Below, piece by piece: positions 54,172 through 64,000 of a stretch of 64,000 bases of DNA. The notes below the pieces were generated by a model. It had not been told where the DNA came from, made no database searches, and worked only from the letters and a program-made list of their open reading frames with translations. Made by a program: the position numbers and the translations under genes. Where the stretch lies: positions 1 through 64,000 of the forward strand of contig NZ_CAJXST010000004.1 in the NCBI RefSeq assembly GCF_913061305.1, in the 5' to 3' direction. The DNA is from an uncultured Porticoccus sp. GTDB lineage: Bacteria; Pseudomonadota; Gammaproteobacteria; Pseudomonadales; Porticoccaceae. Numbering within the stretch: position 1 is the first letter of the stretch; every line of letters begins with the position of its first letter.

Positions 54172-56274
54172 TTAGGCAAACAATCCTTTCAGGGCATCCA
54201 GTGAATCGCGACCTTTTTGCCGGGCTACCTCGGGATCGCTCGACTGCCCCATGCCCTCTTTTTCGAGATCCTCCTGCGGCAGTTCATCGATAAAGCGGCT
54301 CGGTGTTGTCTCGGCGATCTCGCCGAACAGTTTCCGCCTGGCGGCCATGGTCATGGTCAGGGTCTGTCTGGCCCGGGTAATGCCGACGTACGCGAGACGC
54401 CGTTCCTCTTCGATGGTATCCCCGTCGATGCTGTTGCGGTGGGGCAGCAGGCCCTCTTCCATGCCGATCATGAACACGTGGGGGAATTCCAGGCCCTTGG
54501 CGGCGTGCAGGGTCATCAGCTGTACCTTGTCATCGGCGGAATCCTCCTCCTGGCGGTCGAGAATGTCCCGCAGCACCAGCTTGGCGATCGCATCTTCCAC
54601 CGCGGTATCCTGCTGCTCCCGCTCTCCGGCAATAGCCAGCTCGTCCCTGGCCAGCAGTTGCCGGATTTGCTCAATCAGAAAGTTGACATTTTCCATGCGT
54701 TTTTCTGCAACCTTGCCGCTGCTGGCGTTCTGGTGCAGCCAGCCTTCATAGTCCATATCGTTGACCATTTCACGGATGGCAGCAATCGGGTCTGCATTGC
54801 TGCAGTTGCTGGTCACCTGACCAATCCAGTGCCTGAAACGTTGCAGCCGTTCCAGGTTGTTGGGCGCCAGTTGGCACTGCAGACCCAGCTCATCGATACC
54901 ATCCATCAGGGAAATCTGCCGTTCGTTGGCGTAACGTCCCAGTTTTTCCAGTGTCGATGTGCCGATCTGACGGCGCGGTGTGTTGATGATTCGCAAGAAG
55001 GCATTGTCGTCATCGCCGTTCACCATCAGGCGAAGGTAGGCCATGATGTCCTTGATCTCGGTGCGGGCGTAAAACGAGGTGCCGCCACTGAGCTGATAGG
55101 GCACACCCTGGGCCTGCAGCTTCAGCTCCAGCAATCTGGCCTGGTGATTGCCCCGGTAGAGCACGGCGAAATCGCGGAAGTGACAACTTTTTCGCAATTT
55201 CGTATCGAGAATTTCATTGACGATTCGTTCGGTTTCCGCCTCCTCGTTGGCGGTGAGGATGATCCGCAATGGGGCCCCCGGACCCAGTTCACTCCAGAGA
55301 GACTTGCTGAACAGGTGAGGATTGTTGTCGATCAGTCGGTTGGCCGCCCTGAGAATGCGGCCAGTAGAACGGTAGTTTTGCTCCAGCTTGATGACATGAA
55401 GCTCGGGGAAATCCTCCTGCAATTGCTGCAGGTTTTCGGGCCTGGCGCCGCGCCAGGCATAAATGGACTGATCGTCGTCACCCACCACGGTCAGTGATCG
55501 CCTCGCTCCCACCAGCAATTTCACCAGTTGGTACTGGGCAAAGTTGGTGTCCTGATACTCATCCACCAGCAGGTAACGAATGCGATTCTGCCATTTATCG
55601 AGGGTTTCCGGCGATTGCTGAAACAGCAATGACGGAATCAGGATCAGGTCATCGAAGTCCACTGCGTTGTAGGCCCGCAGGGCATCCGTATAGCGCTGGT
55701 AGACCAGCGCTATCGCCTGTTCTTCACTATTTGCGGCGTTCGCAAGGGTTTGGGACGGTGTCAGCAGGTCATTTTTCCAGCTGGAAATCTGGTGTTGTAC
55801 CCTGTCCAGATGATCGGCGTCCAGGTCCGACTTTTTCAGCATCAGTTCCTGTAGCAGGCTTTTTGCGTCCTCTGCATCGAAAATGGAAAACCCGGGCTTA
55901 AAGCCGAGCTGGACGATTTCGCTGCGGATAATGTGCAGGCCGAGATTGTGAAAAGTGGAGACGGTCAGCCCCTTGGCCTGCTGGCCGCTGACCAGCTTGG
56001 CTGCCCGCGCCTTCATCTCCCGGGCGGCTTTATTGGTGAAAGTGACGGCCGCAATATGGCGGGCACTGATGCCGCATTGCTGAATCAGGTGGGCGATCTT
56101 GCTGGTGATGACACTGGTTTTGCCACTGCCGGCACCGGCCAGCACCAGCAATGGGCCATCAATGTAATTTACTGCAGCGCGTTGCTGGCTATTGAGTTTG
56201 TTCAAGTCAGTTTGCCGGTTTTGGAGGATGATCAGTGAGTCGCGGATTGTAGCAAGTGAATAGCTGTCGTCCAC
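54172..56274 (-). CDS. rep: ATP-dependent DNA helicase Rep
   Basis: Superfamily 1A helicase that translocates 3' to 5' and clears proteins ahead of replication forks. It has the Q-motif/Walker A region LNSQQRAAVNYIDGP and LVLAGAGSGKTSVITSKIAH, motif II LLVDEYQDTNFAQY, motif III VVGDDDQSIYAWRGA, motif IV LEQNYRSTGRILRAANRLI, motif V LMTLHAAKGLEFPHVFMIG and motif VI YVGITRARQTLT. The start is uncertain: the frame opens at a GTG at 56274 (700 residues), while a TTG at 56205 would give 677 residues, nearer to the family length. Neither has a clear ribosome site. Confidence 0.94.
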   Translation of the reverse strand: MDDSYSLATIRDSLIILQNRQTDLNKLNSQQRAAVNYIDGPLLVLAGAGSGKTSVITSKIAHLIQQCGISARHIAAVTFTNKAAREMKARAAKLVSGQQAKGLTVSTFHNLGLHIIRSEIVQLGFKPGFSIFDAEDAKSLLQELMLKKSDLDADHLDRVQHQISSWKNDLLTPSQTLANAANSEEQAIALVYQRYTDALRAYNAVDFDDLILIPSLLFQQSPETLDKWQNRIRYLLVDEYQDTNFAQYQLVKLLVGARRSLTVVGDDDQSIYAWRGARPENLQQLQEDFPELHVIKLEQNYRSTGRILRAANRLIDNNPHLFSKSLWSELGPGAPLRIILTANEEAETERIVNEILDTKLRKSCHFRDFAVLYRGNHQARLLELKLQAQGVPYQLSGGTSFYARTEIKDIMAYLRLMVNGDDDNAFLRIINTPRRQIGTSTLEKLGRYANERQISLMDGIDELGLQCQLAPNNLERLQRFRHWIGQVTSNCSNADPIAAIREMVNDMDYEGWLHQNASSGKVAEKRMENVNFLIEQIRQLLARDELAIAGEREQQDTAVEDAIAKLVLRDILDRQEEDSADDKVQLMTLHAAKGLEFPHVFMIGMEEGLLPHRNSIDGDTIEEERRLAYVGITRARQTLTMTMAARRKLFGEIAETTPSRFIDELPQEDLEKEGMGQSSDPEVARQKGRDSLDALKGLFA

Positions 56275-56289
56275 TGCTGCCCGGCCGGG

Positions 56290-58077
56290 TCAACCAAAAA
56301 CGTATTTACCGGGGGCGGGCCATAGCACCTCGTAATCCGTGCCTTCGGCACCCATGGTTGGCGGGGCAACCTGCTCGGAGGATTGATCATCCAGCCAGAG
56401 ATTCCAGGCCGGCCACCAGGAGCCGGGGTGGCTCTCTACCGACTCCACCCAGCTGTCCGGGTCAATATAGGGTGCCATGGGATCCTGTGACTTGATCTGG
56501 TAGCGGCGGTGGGGATGCTCCGGGCCGGATACGATGCCGGCATTGTGGCCGCCACTGGTGAGCAGGAAGGTGATATCCGAGCGGGCCATATGGTGGATTT
56601 TATAGACGGATTTCCACGGTGCCACATGGTCGGCGGAGGTGCCCACCACAAAGAAAGGTGCGCGAATATCCTGGATTGCGACAGGTTTGCCCTCCACCAG
56701 AAATTTGCAGCTGGCCAACCGGTTTTCAACAAACAGTTCGTGCAGATAGCGGCTGTGCATGGCCGCAGGCATTCGGGTGCCATCGGCATTCCAGGCCATC
56801 AAGGCGACGGGTTTCGTCTCGCGGCCCAGATAGTAGCGTTCCACCGCCGGGTTCCAGACCAGTTCCTGGGTGCGCAGCGCCTTGAAGGCGCCGCCCATGT
56901 TGGCGGCTTCCAGATAGCCGTCGGTCCACATCATACTGTCGAGAAAAGCCAGCTGGCTGGCACCCAGGAACAGCTTGATTTCGCCGGGCTCGGTGAAGTC
57001 CGTTTGGGCCGCCAGCAGAGTGATACTGTTGAGGATGTCATCCTGCTCTCTGGCCAGGTAAGCTGCAGCCATTGCCAGCAGGGTTCCACCAATACAATAG
57101 CCGGTAGCATTGATTTTGGTCTTTGGGACCACCGTTTTGACGGCATCCAATGCGTCCAAAATACCGGATTTGATGTAATCATCAATATCCAGTTCGCGAT
57201 CATCTTTATCGGGATTTTTCCAGGAAATCATGAACACGGTTTTCCCCTGGGCAACCAGATAATTGACCAGTGATTTTTCCGGCACCAGATCGAGGATGTA
57301 ATATTTCATGATCCAGGCGGGGACGATTAATACCGGCTCCCTGGCCACGGTTTTCGTGGTGGGACTGTATTGAATCAGTTCGATCAGATTGTTCTGGTAG
57401 ATGACCTGACCCGGGGTAATGGCCAGATTTTCCCCCACCTTGAAATCACCCATCTCAGGCCGGTTATCCCTGAGCAGTTTCTTTTGAATGTCCCGTTGCA
57501 GATTGCCGATGCCCTCCAGCAAATTCCGGCCTTTGTTTTCCCAGGTGGTCTTGAGAACCTCGGGGTTGGTTTGCGGCAAATTGGTCGGTGAGATGACCTC
57601 CAGGGCGTGGCCATTAATGAAGTCCACCAGTTCCTTGCTGAATGGCCCCATACCCGGCAGATCCGTATCCGCTTCCTTCAGCCATTCCACCGCCATGCTG
57701 TGGCCCTTGGCCATGACACTGAAAGGGACCTTTTTCCAGAGATCATTCATGAAATAAGGGTATTTTTTGGGGGGTGGATTCTCGCTTTTTTCGGTGATGG
57801 CCCGGGCGGTAAACGTGGATAGTCGCAGCAGCTTCTCAGAGAAATTCTGCAATAATCTCACACGTCTGGCGGGAGAAATAGACAGGTGGGCCAGCCAGTC
57901 TGTGTAGGCCAGCAATAACTGAACAGGAGACAGCCCCTGGGATGCCTTGCCAATGATTGAGCGTATCCGTGAGTCTATTTTCTCGACGGATGCATCGTTT
58001 AATCGGGGAATTTCGGCGATGAGGTTATCCAGTTCATCAATCACACTGGAAACTGTTCTGTCCGGTTTTTCCGCCAT
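56290..58077 (-). CDS. phaC: Class I poly(3-hydroxyalkanoate) synthase
   Basis: PHA polymerase of about 595 residues, linking hydroxyacyl-CoA units to storage polyester. The lipase-like box with catalytic Cys is INATGYCIGGTLLAMAAAYL, the Asp is in AWNADGTRMPA and the His in SGGHNAGIVSGPEHPHRRYQ. The N-terminal PhaC domain (PFSVMAKGHSMAVEWL, LPGMGPFSKELVDFI) is present. The ATG at 58077 follows AAGGAG by 7 bases. It stands without phaA, phaB, phaR or phasin genes, so precursor supply must be encoded elsewhere. Confidence 0.94.
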   Translation of the reverse strand: MAEKPDRTVSSVIDELDNLIAEIPRLNDASVEKIDSRIRSIIGKASQGLSPVQLLLAYTDWLAHLSISPARRVRLLQNFSEKLLRLSTFTARAITEKSENPPPKKYPYFMNDLWKKVPFSVMAKGHSMAVEWLKEADTDLPGMGPFSKELVDFINGHALEVISPTNLPQTNPEVLKTTWENKGRNLLEGIGNLQRDIQKKLLRDNRPEMGDFKVGENLAITPGQVIYQNNLIELIQYSPTTKTVAREPVLIVPAWIMKYYILDLVPEKSLVNYLVAQGKTVFMISWKNPDKDDRELDIDDYIKSGILDALDAVKTVVPKTKINATGYCIGGTLLAMAAAYLAREQDDILNSITLLAAQTDFTEPGEIKLFLGASQLAFLDSMMWTDGYLEAANMGGAFKALRTQELVWNPAVERYYLGRETKPVALMAWNADGTRMPAAMHSRYLHELFVENRLASCKFLVEGKPVAIQDIRAPFFVVGTSADHVAPWKSVYKIHHMARSDITFLLTSGGHNAGIVSGPEHPHRRYQIKSQDPMAPYIDPDSWVESVESHPGSWWPAWNLWLDDQSSEQVAPPTMGAEGTDYEVLWPAPGKYVFG

Positions 58078-58156
58078 GTATTGCTCCTTGGTTAAGTCTT
58101 GCCAGTATACCACCGCCCAGAGGTCATTTTTGTGGCAGTCGTTTGTCGATGGCAAA

Positions 58157-59650
58157 TCAATGACTCAGTCTGAGCCTGTAGCCGAGGGCTTCAGTGAGGT
58201 GAGCCATGGTGATAGCGGCACTGTTGTCGAGGTCTGCAATGGTCCGTGTCACTTTCAATATACGATGAAATGCTCTGGGTGATAAACCGAGTTGCGCTAC
58301 AGCTTGATTGAGCAGGGTTTTTTGTGACGGGTCAAGTGCGCAAAAAGCAGCCACTTCCCGGCTGGAGAGGCGGGCATTGATTGTTCCAGCCCGGGTCAGC
58401 TGGCGCTGGCGGGCTGCCATGACCCTGTTGCGGATATCCGTGCTGCAGTCGCCATCGGTTTTTCCTTCAACCAGCCGGTCGCCCGGCAGGGGCGGGACTT
58501 CAATCTGTAAATCGATACGATCCAGCAATGGCCCGGAGATGCGATCGGAATAGCGGCGTATCTGGTCGGGGGTACAGCGACAGCGTTGGCTGCCCTGGTA
58601 GCCGCAGGGGCAGGGGTTCATGGCTGCAACCAGTTGGAATGCCGCCGGAAAGCGCGTCTGGGCCTGAACCCGTGAAATCATGATTTCACCGGATTCCAGT
58701 GGTTCGCGCAGTACTTCGAGGACCCGCCGGGGAAATTCAGGCAATTCATCCAGAAACAATACGCCGTGATGGGCGAGGGAGATTTCCCCCGGCCTGGGCA
58801 CACTGCCACCACCCACCAGTGCCGTAGCCGACGCCGTATGGTGGGGCGAGCGAAAAGGCGGATTGTAAAGCGTATCCCGCAAGCCGCGACCTGCGACTGA
58901 ATGAATGGCGGCCACCTCGAGCATCTCCCGCTCCTGCAACGGTGGCAATATACTGGTGAGCCGGCTGGCCAACATGGTTTTGCCGGTTCCCGGAGGGCCG
59001 CTGAAAAGCAGGTTGTGCCCGCCGGCAGCAGCGATTTCCAGTGCCCGTTTGGCTTGGTGCTGACCGATAATATCGGCCATATCTCCCTCCGTTTCAGTAG
59101 CGCTTGCCCCGGTGCGGCAGGAAAGGGGCTCAATCGGCTGATTGCCGTTCAGGTGTGCACAGACTTCGAGCAGATGGGTGGCGGCGATAACGCGGGTCTT
59201 GCTACTCAGGGCCGCTTCCTCCGCGTTCATGGCAGGCAAGATCAGAGATCTGCCCGACTTTCCGCAGGCCAGTGAGGTTGGCAGTACCCCCTCCACTGGG
59301 CGCAAACCTCCCGACAGCGCCAGTTCACCGATGACTTCGTATTGGTCGAGCCGGTCTGCGGGGATTTGTGCCGACGCGGCCAGTACCCCCAGCGCAATTG
59401 CCAAATCGAAACGACCCCCTTCCTTGGGCAGATCGGCGGGGGCCAGATTAATCGTGATACGTCGTGCGGGGAAATCGAAGTGAGTGTTCAGCAGGGCACT
59501 GCGAACCCGGTCCTTGCTTTCCTTCACTGCAGTTTCCGGCATGCCGACAATTGACAGCCCGGGGAGCCCGTTGGACAGATGAACCTCCACGGTCACGGCG
59601 GGGGCATCGATGCCGTATTTGGCGCGGGTATGGACGATGGCAAGTGACAT
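58157..59650 (-). CDS. comM: Mg-chelatase-like AAA+ protein ComM/YifB
   Basis: AAA+ helicase-like protein of 497 residues. ComM promotes branch migration during natural transformation in Vibrio and related bacteria. The N-terminal Lon-like domain (VEVHLSNGLPGLSIVGMPE, DLPKEGGRFDLAIALGVLAA) is followed by the Mg_chelatase AAA+ core with Walker A LLFSGPPGTGKTMLASRL, Walker B HGVLFLDELPEFPRRVLE and a C-terminal domain (SPRAFHRILKVTRTIADLD). The start ATG at 59650 is the family start. It is downstream of ubiK. Confidence 0.95.
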   Translation of the reverse strand: MSLAIVHTRAKYGIDAPAVTVEVHLSNGLPGLSIVGMPETAVKESKDRVRSALLNTHFDFPARRITINLAPADLPKEGGRFDLAIALGVLAASAQIPADRLDQYEVIGELALSGGLRPVEGVLPTSLACGKSGRSLILPAMNAEEAALSSKTRVIAATHLLEVCAHLNGNQPIEPLSCRTGASATETEGDMADIIGQHQAKRALEIAAAGGHNLLFSGPPGTGKTMLASRLTSILPPLQEREMLEVAAIHSVAGRGLRDTLYNPPFRSPHHTASATALVGGGSVPRPGEISLAHHGVLFLDELPEFPRRVLEVLREPLESGEIMISRVQAQTRFPAAFQLVAAMNPCPCGYQGSQRCRCTPDQIRRYSDRISGPLLDRIDLQIEVPPLPGDRLVEGKTDGDCSTDIRNRVMAARQRQLTRAGTINARLSSREVAAFCALDPSQKTLLNQAVAQLGLSPRAFHRILKVTRTIADLDNSAAITMAHLTEALGYRLRLSH

Positions 59651-59717
59651 GGATGCCCTCCTTGGCTGGCATGTCGATCAGATGGTGCTTCCTTTGTATT
59701 AGGGCGGCCGGGACCGT

Positions 59718-59975
59718 TCAGTCTTGCCGATTCTCCAATTGTGCTTCAAGCCTGGCGAGCTGTTGCTCGAGTTGTTCCAGCTTTTCCCGGCTGCGCTTCA
59801 GGACAGCCTGCTGCGCATCGAACTCGTCCCGGGTCACCAGCTCCAGCTTGTCGAAAGCAGCCTGTGCAGCCGTTCGCAGCTTCTGTTGCATGTCGCTACC
59901 CAGGGCCTCTGCGCCCGGGGTAATGACATTGTTGAGTTGGTGCAAAAACTGGTTGATGAACTCGTTAGGTCGCAT
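59718..59975 (-). CDS. ubiK: Ubiquinone biosynthesis accessory factor UbiK (BMFP)
   Basis: Small coiled-coil protein of 85 residues of the YqiC/BMFP family. It interacts with UbiJ in the ubiquinone synthesis complex. It begins MRPNEFINQFLHQLNNV and ends in a strongly heptad-like region (LKRSREKLEQLEQQLARLEA), typical for the family. The adjacent comM is a usual neighbour in Pseudomonas-like genomes. No second ubiquinone gene is in this stretch, though ubiX lies about 22 kb away. Confidence 0.92.
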   Translation of the reverse strand: MRPNEFINQFLHQLNNVITPGAEALGSDMQQKLRTAAQAAFDKLELVTRDEFDAQQAVLKRSREKLEQLEQQLARLEAQLENRQD

Positions 59976-60128
59976 TGATGGGCCGCTCCGAATAAGTGGT
60001 GATCTATTTTAAGGAGATCACTCTGTATGTACAGAGCACTTTAGTGACGGTTGCTTCCGGGCAGCAGTAAGCAGTGGGGCTTCCAGCGAAGTTTTTTGGT
60101 GCGATGACAGATTTGGTGAGTCCATTTG

Positions 60129-60145
60129 TGCACAAAAAAGGTGCA
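60129..60145. promoter_or_regulatory. NtrC-type binding site
   Basis: TGCACA-AAAAA-GGTGCA matches the NtrC consensus TGCACC-N5-GGTGCA at 11 of 12 fixed positions. It is about 53-69 bp upstream of the -24 element, a suitable place for an activator of the sigma-54 promoter. Confidence 0.85.
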
Positions 60146-60197
60146 TTGAGAGGTTGGTGCCCGCTTTACAGGAGTTCAATTACTGCTTTTTGAAGGT

Positions 60198-60213
60198 TGG
60201 CATGCCAAATGCA
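60198..60213 (+). promoter_or_regulatory. Sigma-54 promoter of torF-glnK-amtB
   Basis: TGGCATGCCAAATGCA fits the -24/-12 consensus (GG and GC at the ten-base spacing; TGGCA and TGCA exact). The predicted start is near 60224. With the NtrC site it predicts induction under nitrogen limitation. Confidence 0.88.
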
Positions 60214-60290
60214 TTAAGTGCTGATGTACCAATTACAAACCGTGATTGCATGTTTAATTTTTCGCTGTTGTTTATATTTTGGAGAAGCAT

Positions 60291-61456
<1,166 letters not shown>

Positions 61457-61475
61457 GACACGGGAGACTACGACA

Positions 61476-62723
61476 ATGAGTCCTGAAATTATTGAAGTTA
61501 AATACGCGCTCGATACATTTTATTTTCTGATCGCTGGCGCGTTCGTGATGTGGATGGCGGCAGGTTTTGCCATGTTGGAGGCCGGCCTGGTTCGCGCCAA
61601 AAACACCACTGAAATTCTTACCAAAAACGTCGCACTGTTTGCCGTTGCCTGCACCATGTATCTGTTTGTGGGTTATACCATCATGTATGGCGGCAGCGCG
61701 GGCGGTTTCCTGCCCGATGGCTGGTTCGGTAACAGTATTGCAAATGCTTCTCTCGAAGAGGTGCTGGCCAGCGACGGAGACACGTATTACTCCGGCGCAT
61801 CGGACTTCTTCTTCCAGGTGGTATTTGTGGCAACCGCGATGTCGATCGTATCCGGTGCTGTTGCAGAGCGGATGAAGCTCTGGGCCTTCCTGATTTTTGC
61901 CGTGGTCATGACGGGTGTGATCTATCCGATCCAGGGAATGTGGACCTGGGGTGGCGGTTTCCTTAGCGAAGCCGGTTACTCCGATTATGCCGGCTCCGGT
62001 ATTGTCCACATGGCCGGTGCTGCCGCTGCCCTGGCGGGTGTGTTGCTGCTCGGAGCCCGCAAGGGGAAGTACGGTGCCAACGGACAGATCAACGCTATTC
62101 CGGGTGCCAATATGCCTCTGGCAACACTGGGTACCTTCATCCTCTGGATGGGTTGGTTCGGCTTCAACGGTGGCTCTGAGCTGGTTGTTTCAGATGTCAG
62201 TTCCGCCAATAACGTGGCCAGTGTCTTCGTCAACACCAATGCCTCAGCTTGCGGTGGTTTGATCGCTGCCCTGTTGCTGGGTCACATCCTGTTTGGTAAA
62301 GCGGATCTCACCATGGCGCTGAACGGTGCCCTGGCTGGTCTGGTCGCCATTACTGCCGGTCCTCTGGCACCGAGTCCTGTGGTGGCAACATTGATCGGGG
62401 CCATCGGCGGTATCATTGTGGTGTTTTCCATCGTCGGCCTGGACAAAATGAAAATTGATGATCCCGTAGGGGCCATCTCTGTTCATGGTGTGGTAGGTAT
62501 CTGGGGTGTCCTGGCTGTGCCATTCACCAATAGCGACGCCTCATGGGGCTCTCAGATCTATGGCATCGTGGTGATTTTCCTTTGGGTCTTTGTGATGAGC
62601 CTGATTGTCTGGGGTATTATCAAGGTCGCCATGGGTATCCGCGTCAGTGAACAGGCAGAATACGAGGGTGTTGATGTGTCCGAGTGTGGCATTGAAGCCT
62701 ATCCCGAGTTCACTAAAAGCTGA
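61476..62723 (+). CDS. amtB: Ammonium transporter AmtB
   Basis: Trimeric ammonium channel of 415 residues with about eleven helices. It has the N-terminal FYFLIAGAFVMWMAAGFAML, the pore twin His (SGIVHMAGAAAALAG and AISVHGVVGIWGVL) and the family block FILWMGWFGFNGGSEL. No signal peptide is visible, so it begins directly with the first helix, unlike E. coli AmtB. Its partner GlnK is encoded just upstream. A strong terminator follows at 62740. Confidence 0.97.
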   Translation: MSPEIIEVKYALDTFYFLIAGAFVMWMAAGFAMLEAGLVRAKNTTEILTKNVALFAVACTMYLFVGYTIMYGGSAGGFLPDGWFGNSIANASLEEVLASDGDTYYSGASDFFFQVVFVATAMSIVSGAVAERMKLWAFLIFAVVMTGVIYPIQGMWTWGGGFLSEAGYSDYAGSGIVHMAGAAAALAGVLLLGARKGKYGANGQINAIPGANMPLATLGTFILWMGWFGFNGGSELVVSDVSSANNVASVFVNTNASACGGLIAALLLGHILFGKADLTMALNGALAGLVAITAGPLAPSPVVATLIGAIGGIIVVFSIVGLDKMKIDDPVGAISVHGVVGIWGVLAVPFTNSDASWGSQIYGIVVIFLWVFVMSLIVWGIIKVAMGIRVSEQAEYEGVDVSECGIEAYPEFTKS

Positions 62724-62739
62724 TCTCTCTTCCCACTCT

Positions 62740-62775
62740 CAGGGGGCCGGTCGAGATGACTGGCCCCCTGTTTTT
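62740..62775 (+). terminator. Strong intrinsic terminator after amtB
   Basis: A 13-bp stem starting CAGGGGGCC (62740-62752 with 62758-62770; one G-T pair) with a short loop, followed by five T. It ends the torF-glnK-amtB transcript 17 bp after the amtB stop, so the second PII gene has its own promoter. Confidence 0.92.
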
Positions 62776-62860
62776 ATGTTTGATCTGAAAACCGGGTAAC
62801 CGGGGTGCAATTATTGATGGGAAGGTGTATCTTTTGCCGTCAATTGTTCGTTCTAAATAA

Positions 62861-63217
<357 letters not shown>

Positions 63218-63224
63218 ATGGCTG

Positions 63225-63255
63225 GCCGGGCTGAACGCCCGGCAACCCCTAATTT
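63225..63255 (+). terminator. Probable terminator after the second PII gene
   Basis: A perfect 7-bp stem GCCGGGC/GCCCGGC (63225-63231 with 63237-63243) and a 5-base loop, followed at a distance of 8 bases by TTTT. The T-run is weak, so efficiency is doubtful. Confidence 0.6.
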
Positions 63256-63338
63256 TCCCGTCCCATCGCGCTCTTCTCTTTTGAACAGAGTCGACAGGTT
63301 GTCAGTTTGATCACGTCTCTATCGGATCTTTTATCGGC

Positions 63339-64000
63339 TCAGGGGCTGATGATCAGGTCAAAGCTCACCTGAATATTATCGCTGTAGGTGATTTCATCGG
63401 GTAGATAGGTTCCCGGTCTAGCAGCGCTGCTGCGTACCATCATCGTCTCCATCCCTGACGCCTTCATCATGTCGCCAGAGGGGGGCGTGTTGCGGTGGTA
63501 ATCGATTCGCACGACAGGTCCAAGCTCTGCACCGTAGGCTTTTGCAAGCGCCTCAGCTTTGCTCTTTGAGTCCGAGATTGCCAGCAGATGAGCTGCCTGT
63601 ATGTGTTTGGGCATTTCGCTGTTTTCGTAACGTACGTTATCAATACCCTCCAGCCGTTGGGCTAGCGCCTGGTCCATCACTTCGGTGAGTTGTGTCATAT
63701 CCTTTAACGTGACAGTGAGCTGGCGGATCGCTTCATAACCACTGAACAACCGATTGCTGTTGGTGTGTTCGTAGCGAGGGTAAATGCGGATGGATGAGGC
63801 CACCAGGTCATCCTGTGAGATAGACATGGCTTTGAGTTGATCGATAAAGGCATTTACTCGGTCATCCACATCGCGCTTGGCTTCCTGGCCGGATTTGCGG
63901 GTGGCCCGGACGCTCAAATCAAGGATGGCGGTATCAGCAGGGACGGTAACTTCACCGTAGCCATTGGTGGAAATCAGCCTTCGGTCAGTTTCATCATGGG
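63339..64000 (-). CDS. SIMPL-domain (DUF541) protein, 5' end outside window
   Basis: SIMPL/DUF541-family protein, normally exported; the start lies beyond the right edge because the frame remains open to 63998 (residues just inside the edge read TNGYGEVTVPADTAILDLSV, the usual opening of the domain). Visible family features are AKRDVDDRVNAFIDQLKAM, IRIYPRYEHTNSNRLFSGYE and the late ITYSDNIQVSFDLI. The function is unknown; E. coli YggE is linked to oxidative stress. It is convergent with the second PII gene. Confidence 0.85.
   Translation of the reverse strand, partial: HDETDRRLISTNGYGEVTVPADTAILDLSVRATRKSGQEAKRDVDDRVNAFIDQLKAMSISQDDLVASSIRIYPRYEHTNSNRLFSGYEAIRQLTVTLKDMTQLTEVMDQALAQRLEGIDNVRYENSEMPKHIQAAHLLAISDSKSKAEALAKAYGAELGPVVRIDYHRNTPPSGDMMKASGMETMMVRSSAARPGTYLPDEITYSDNIQVSFDLIISP

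Larger units (their letters stand above)
59976..60290. other. Regulatory intergenic region upstream of torF
   Basis: About 315 bp without a convincing gene. It holds an NtrC-type site (60129-60145), a sigma-54 promoter (60198-60213), and a second weak NtrC half-site (GGTGCG near 60098-60103). The leader after the predicted start (near 60224) is about 67 nt long and ends in a TTTGGAGAAG ribosome site. The first 100 bp near ubiK show nothing I can name. Confidence 0.7.

Noticed and set aside
54217-55497. Long open frame (426 codons) on the + strand opposite rep
   Set aside because: Antisense shadow of the helicase gene, which has all its motifs; the translation shows no protein family.
62824-62837. 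Possible sigma-54 promoter before the second PII gene
   Set aside because: GG and GC have the right spacing, but the -24 element is otherwise poor and no NtrC site is nearby; too weak to list as a feature.

Overview
The window looks like chromosomal core DNA of a marine-type gammaproteobacterium. The gene order resembles Pseudomonadales/Cellvibrionales: gatCAB next to mreBCD-maf-rng-yhdP, proA-nadD-rsfS-rlmH, and dksA-gluQRS-cbrB-pcnB-folK. It also carries a class I PHA synthase, a pyrophosphate-type phosphofructokinase and a PA4642-family protein. I place it in or near Cellvibrionales by inference from gene order, not from a database search. I see no rRNA, tRNA, CRISPR array, IS element or prophage.

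Layout. 1-950: integron-type integrase, cut by the left edge. 982-4526 (-): gatC-gatA-gatB and a PA4642-family gene. 4769-15401 (+): cell shape and envelope block (mreBCD, maf, rng, yhdP, nitrilase, MsrB-like, Pcp). 15481-18243 (-): proA-nadD-rsfS-rlmH. 18390-22170: sirtuin, LON-domain protein, DUF4124 protein, PAP2 phosphatase, glycosyltransferase. 22192-23858 (-): umuDC behind a textbook LexA box. 23965-26628 (-): adhC-fghA formaldehyde detoxification with a hexapeptide acetyltransferase. 26734-31036 (-): Na/Pi symporter and an RND-type exporter. 31128-38803: mixed housekeeping, including dtd, PPi-PFK, mpl and ubiX. 38907-43970: nitric oxide detoxification (norB, ytfE, norR). 43997-48758: esterase, GST, panB, nucleoside kinase, folK, pcnB. 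48884-52047 (-): CbrB-type regulator, a predicted CrcZ-like sRNA, gluQRS, dksA. 52300-59975: aminotransferase, sfsA, rep, phaC, comM, ubiK. 60129-63243: an NtrC/sigma-54 nitrogen block (torF-glnK-amtB-glnK). 63339-64000 (-): SIMPL-domain gene, cut by the right edge.

The most interesting layer is regulatory. Three sigma-54 (-24/-12) promoters can be read directly, each beside a matching enhancer-type signal. One drives ytfE-norB behind three 17-bp NorR-type inverted repeats. One lies between cbrB and pcnB and would start an RNA of about 140 nt, with A-rich Hfq/Crc-type motifs and a perfect intrinsic terminator: a candidate CrcZ-family sRNA. One lies upstream of torF-glnK-amtB with a near-consensus NtrC site. 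The CbrB-type gene lacks an adjacent cbrA. None of this was tested by search or experiment; motif matches were read by eye.
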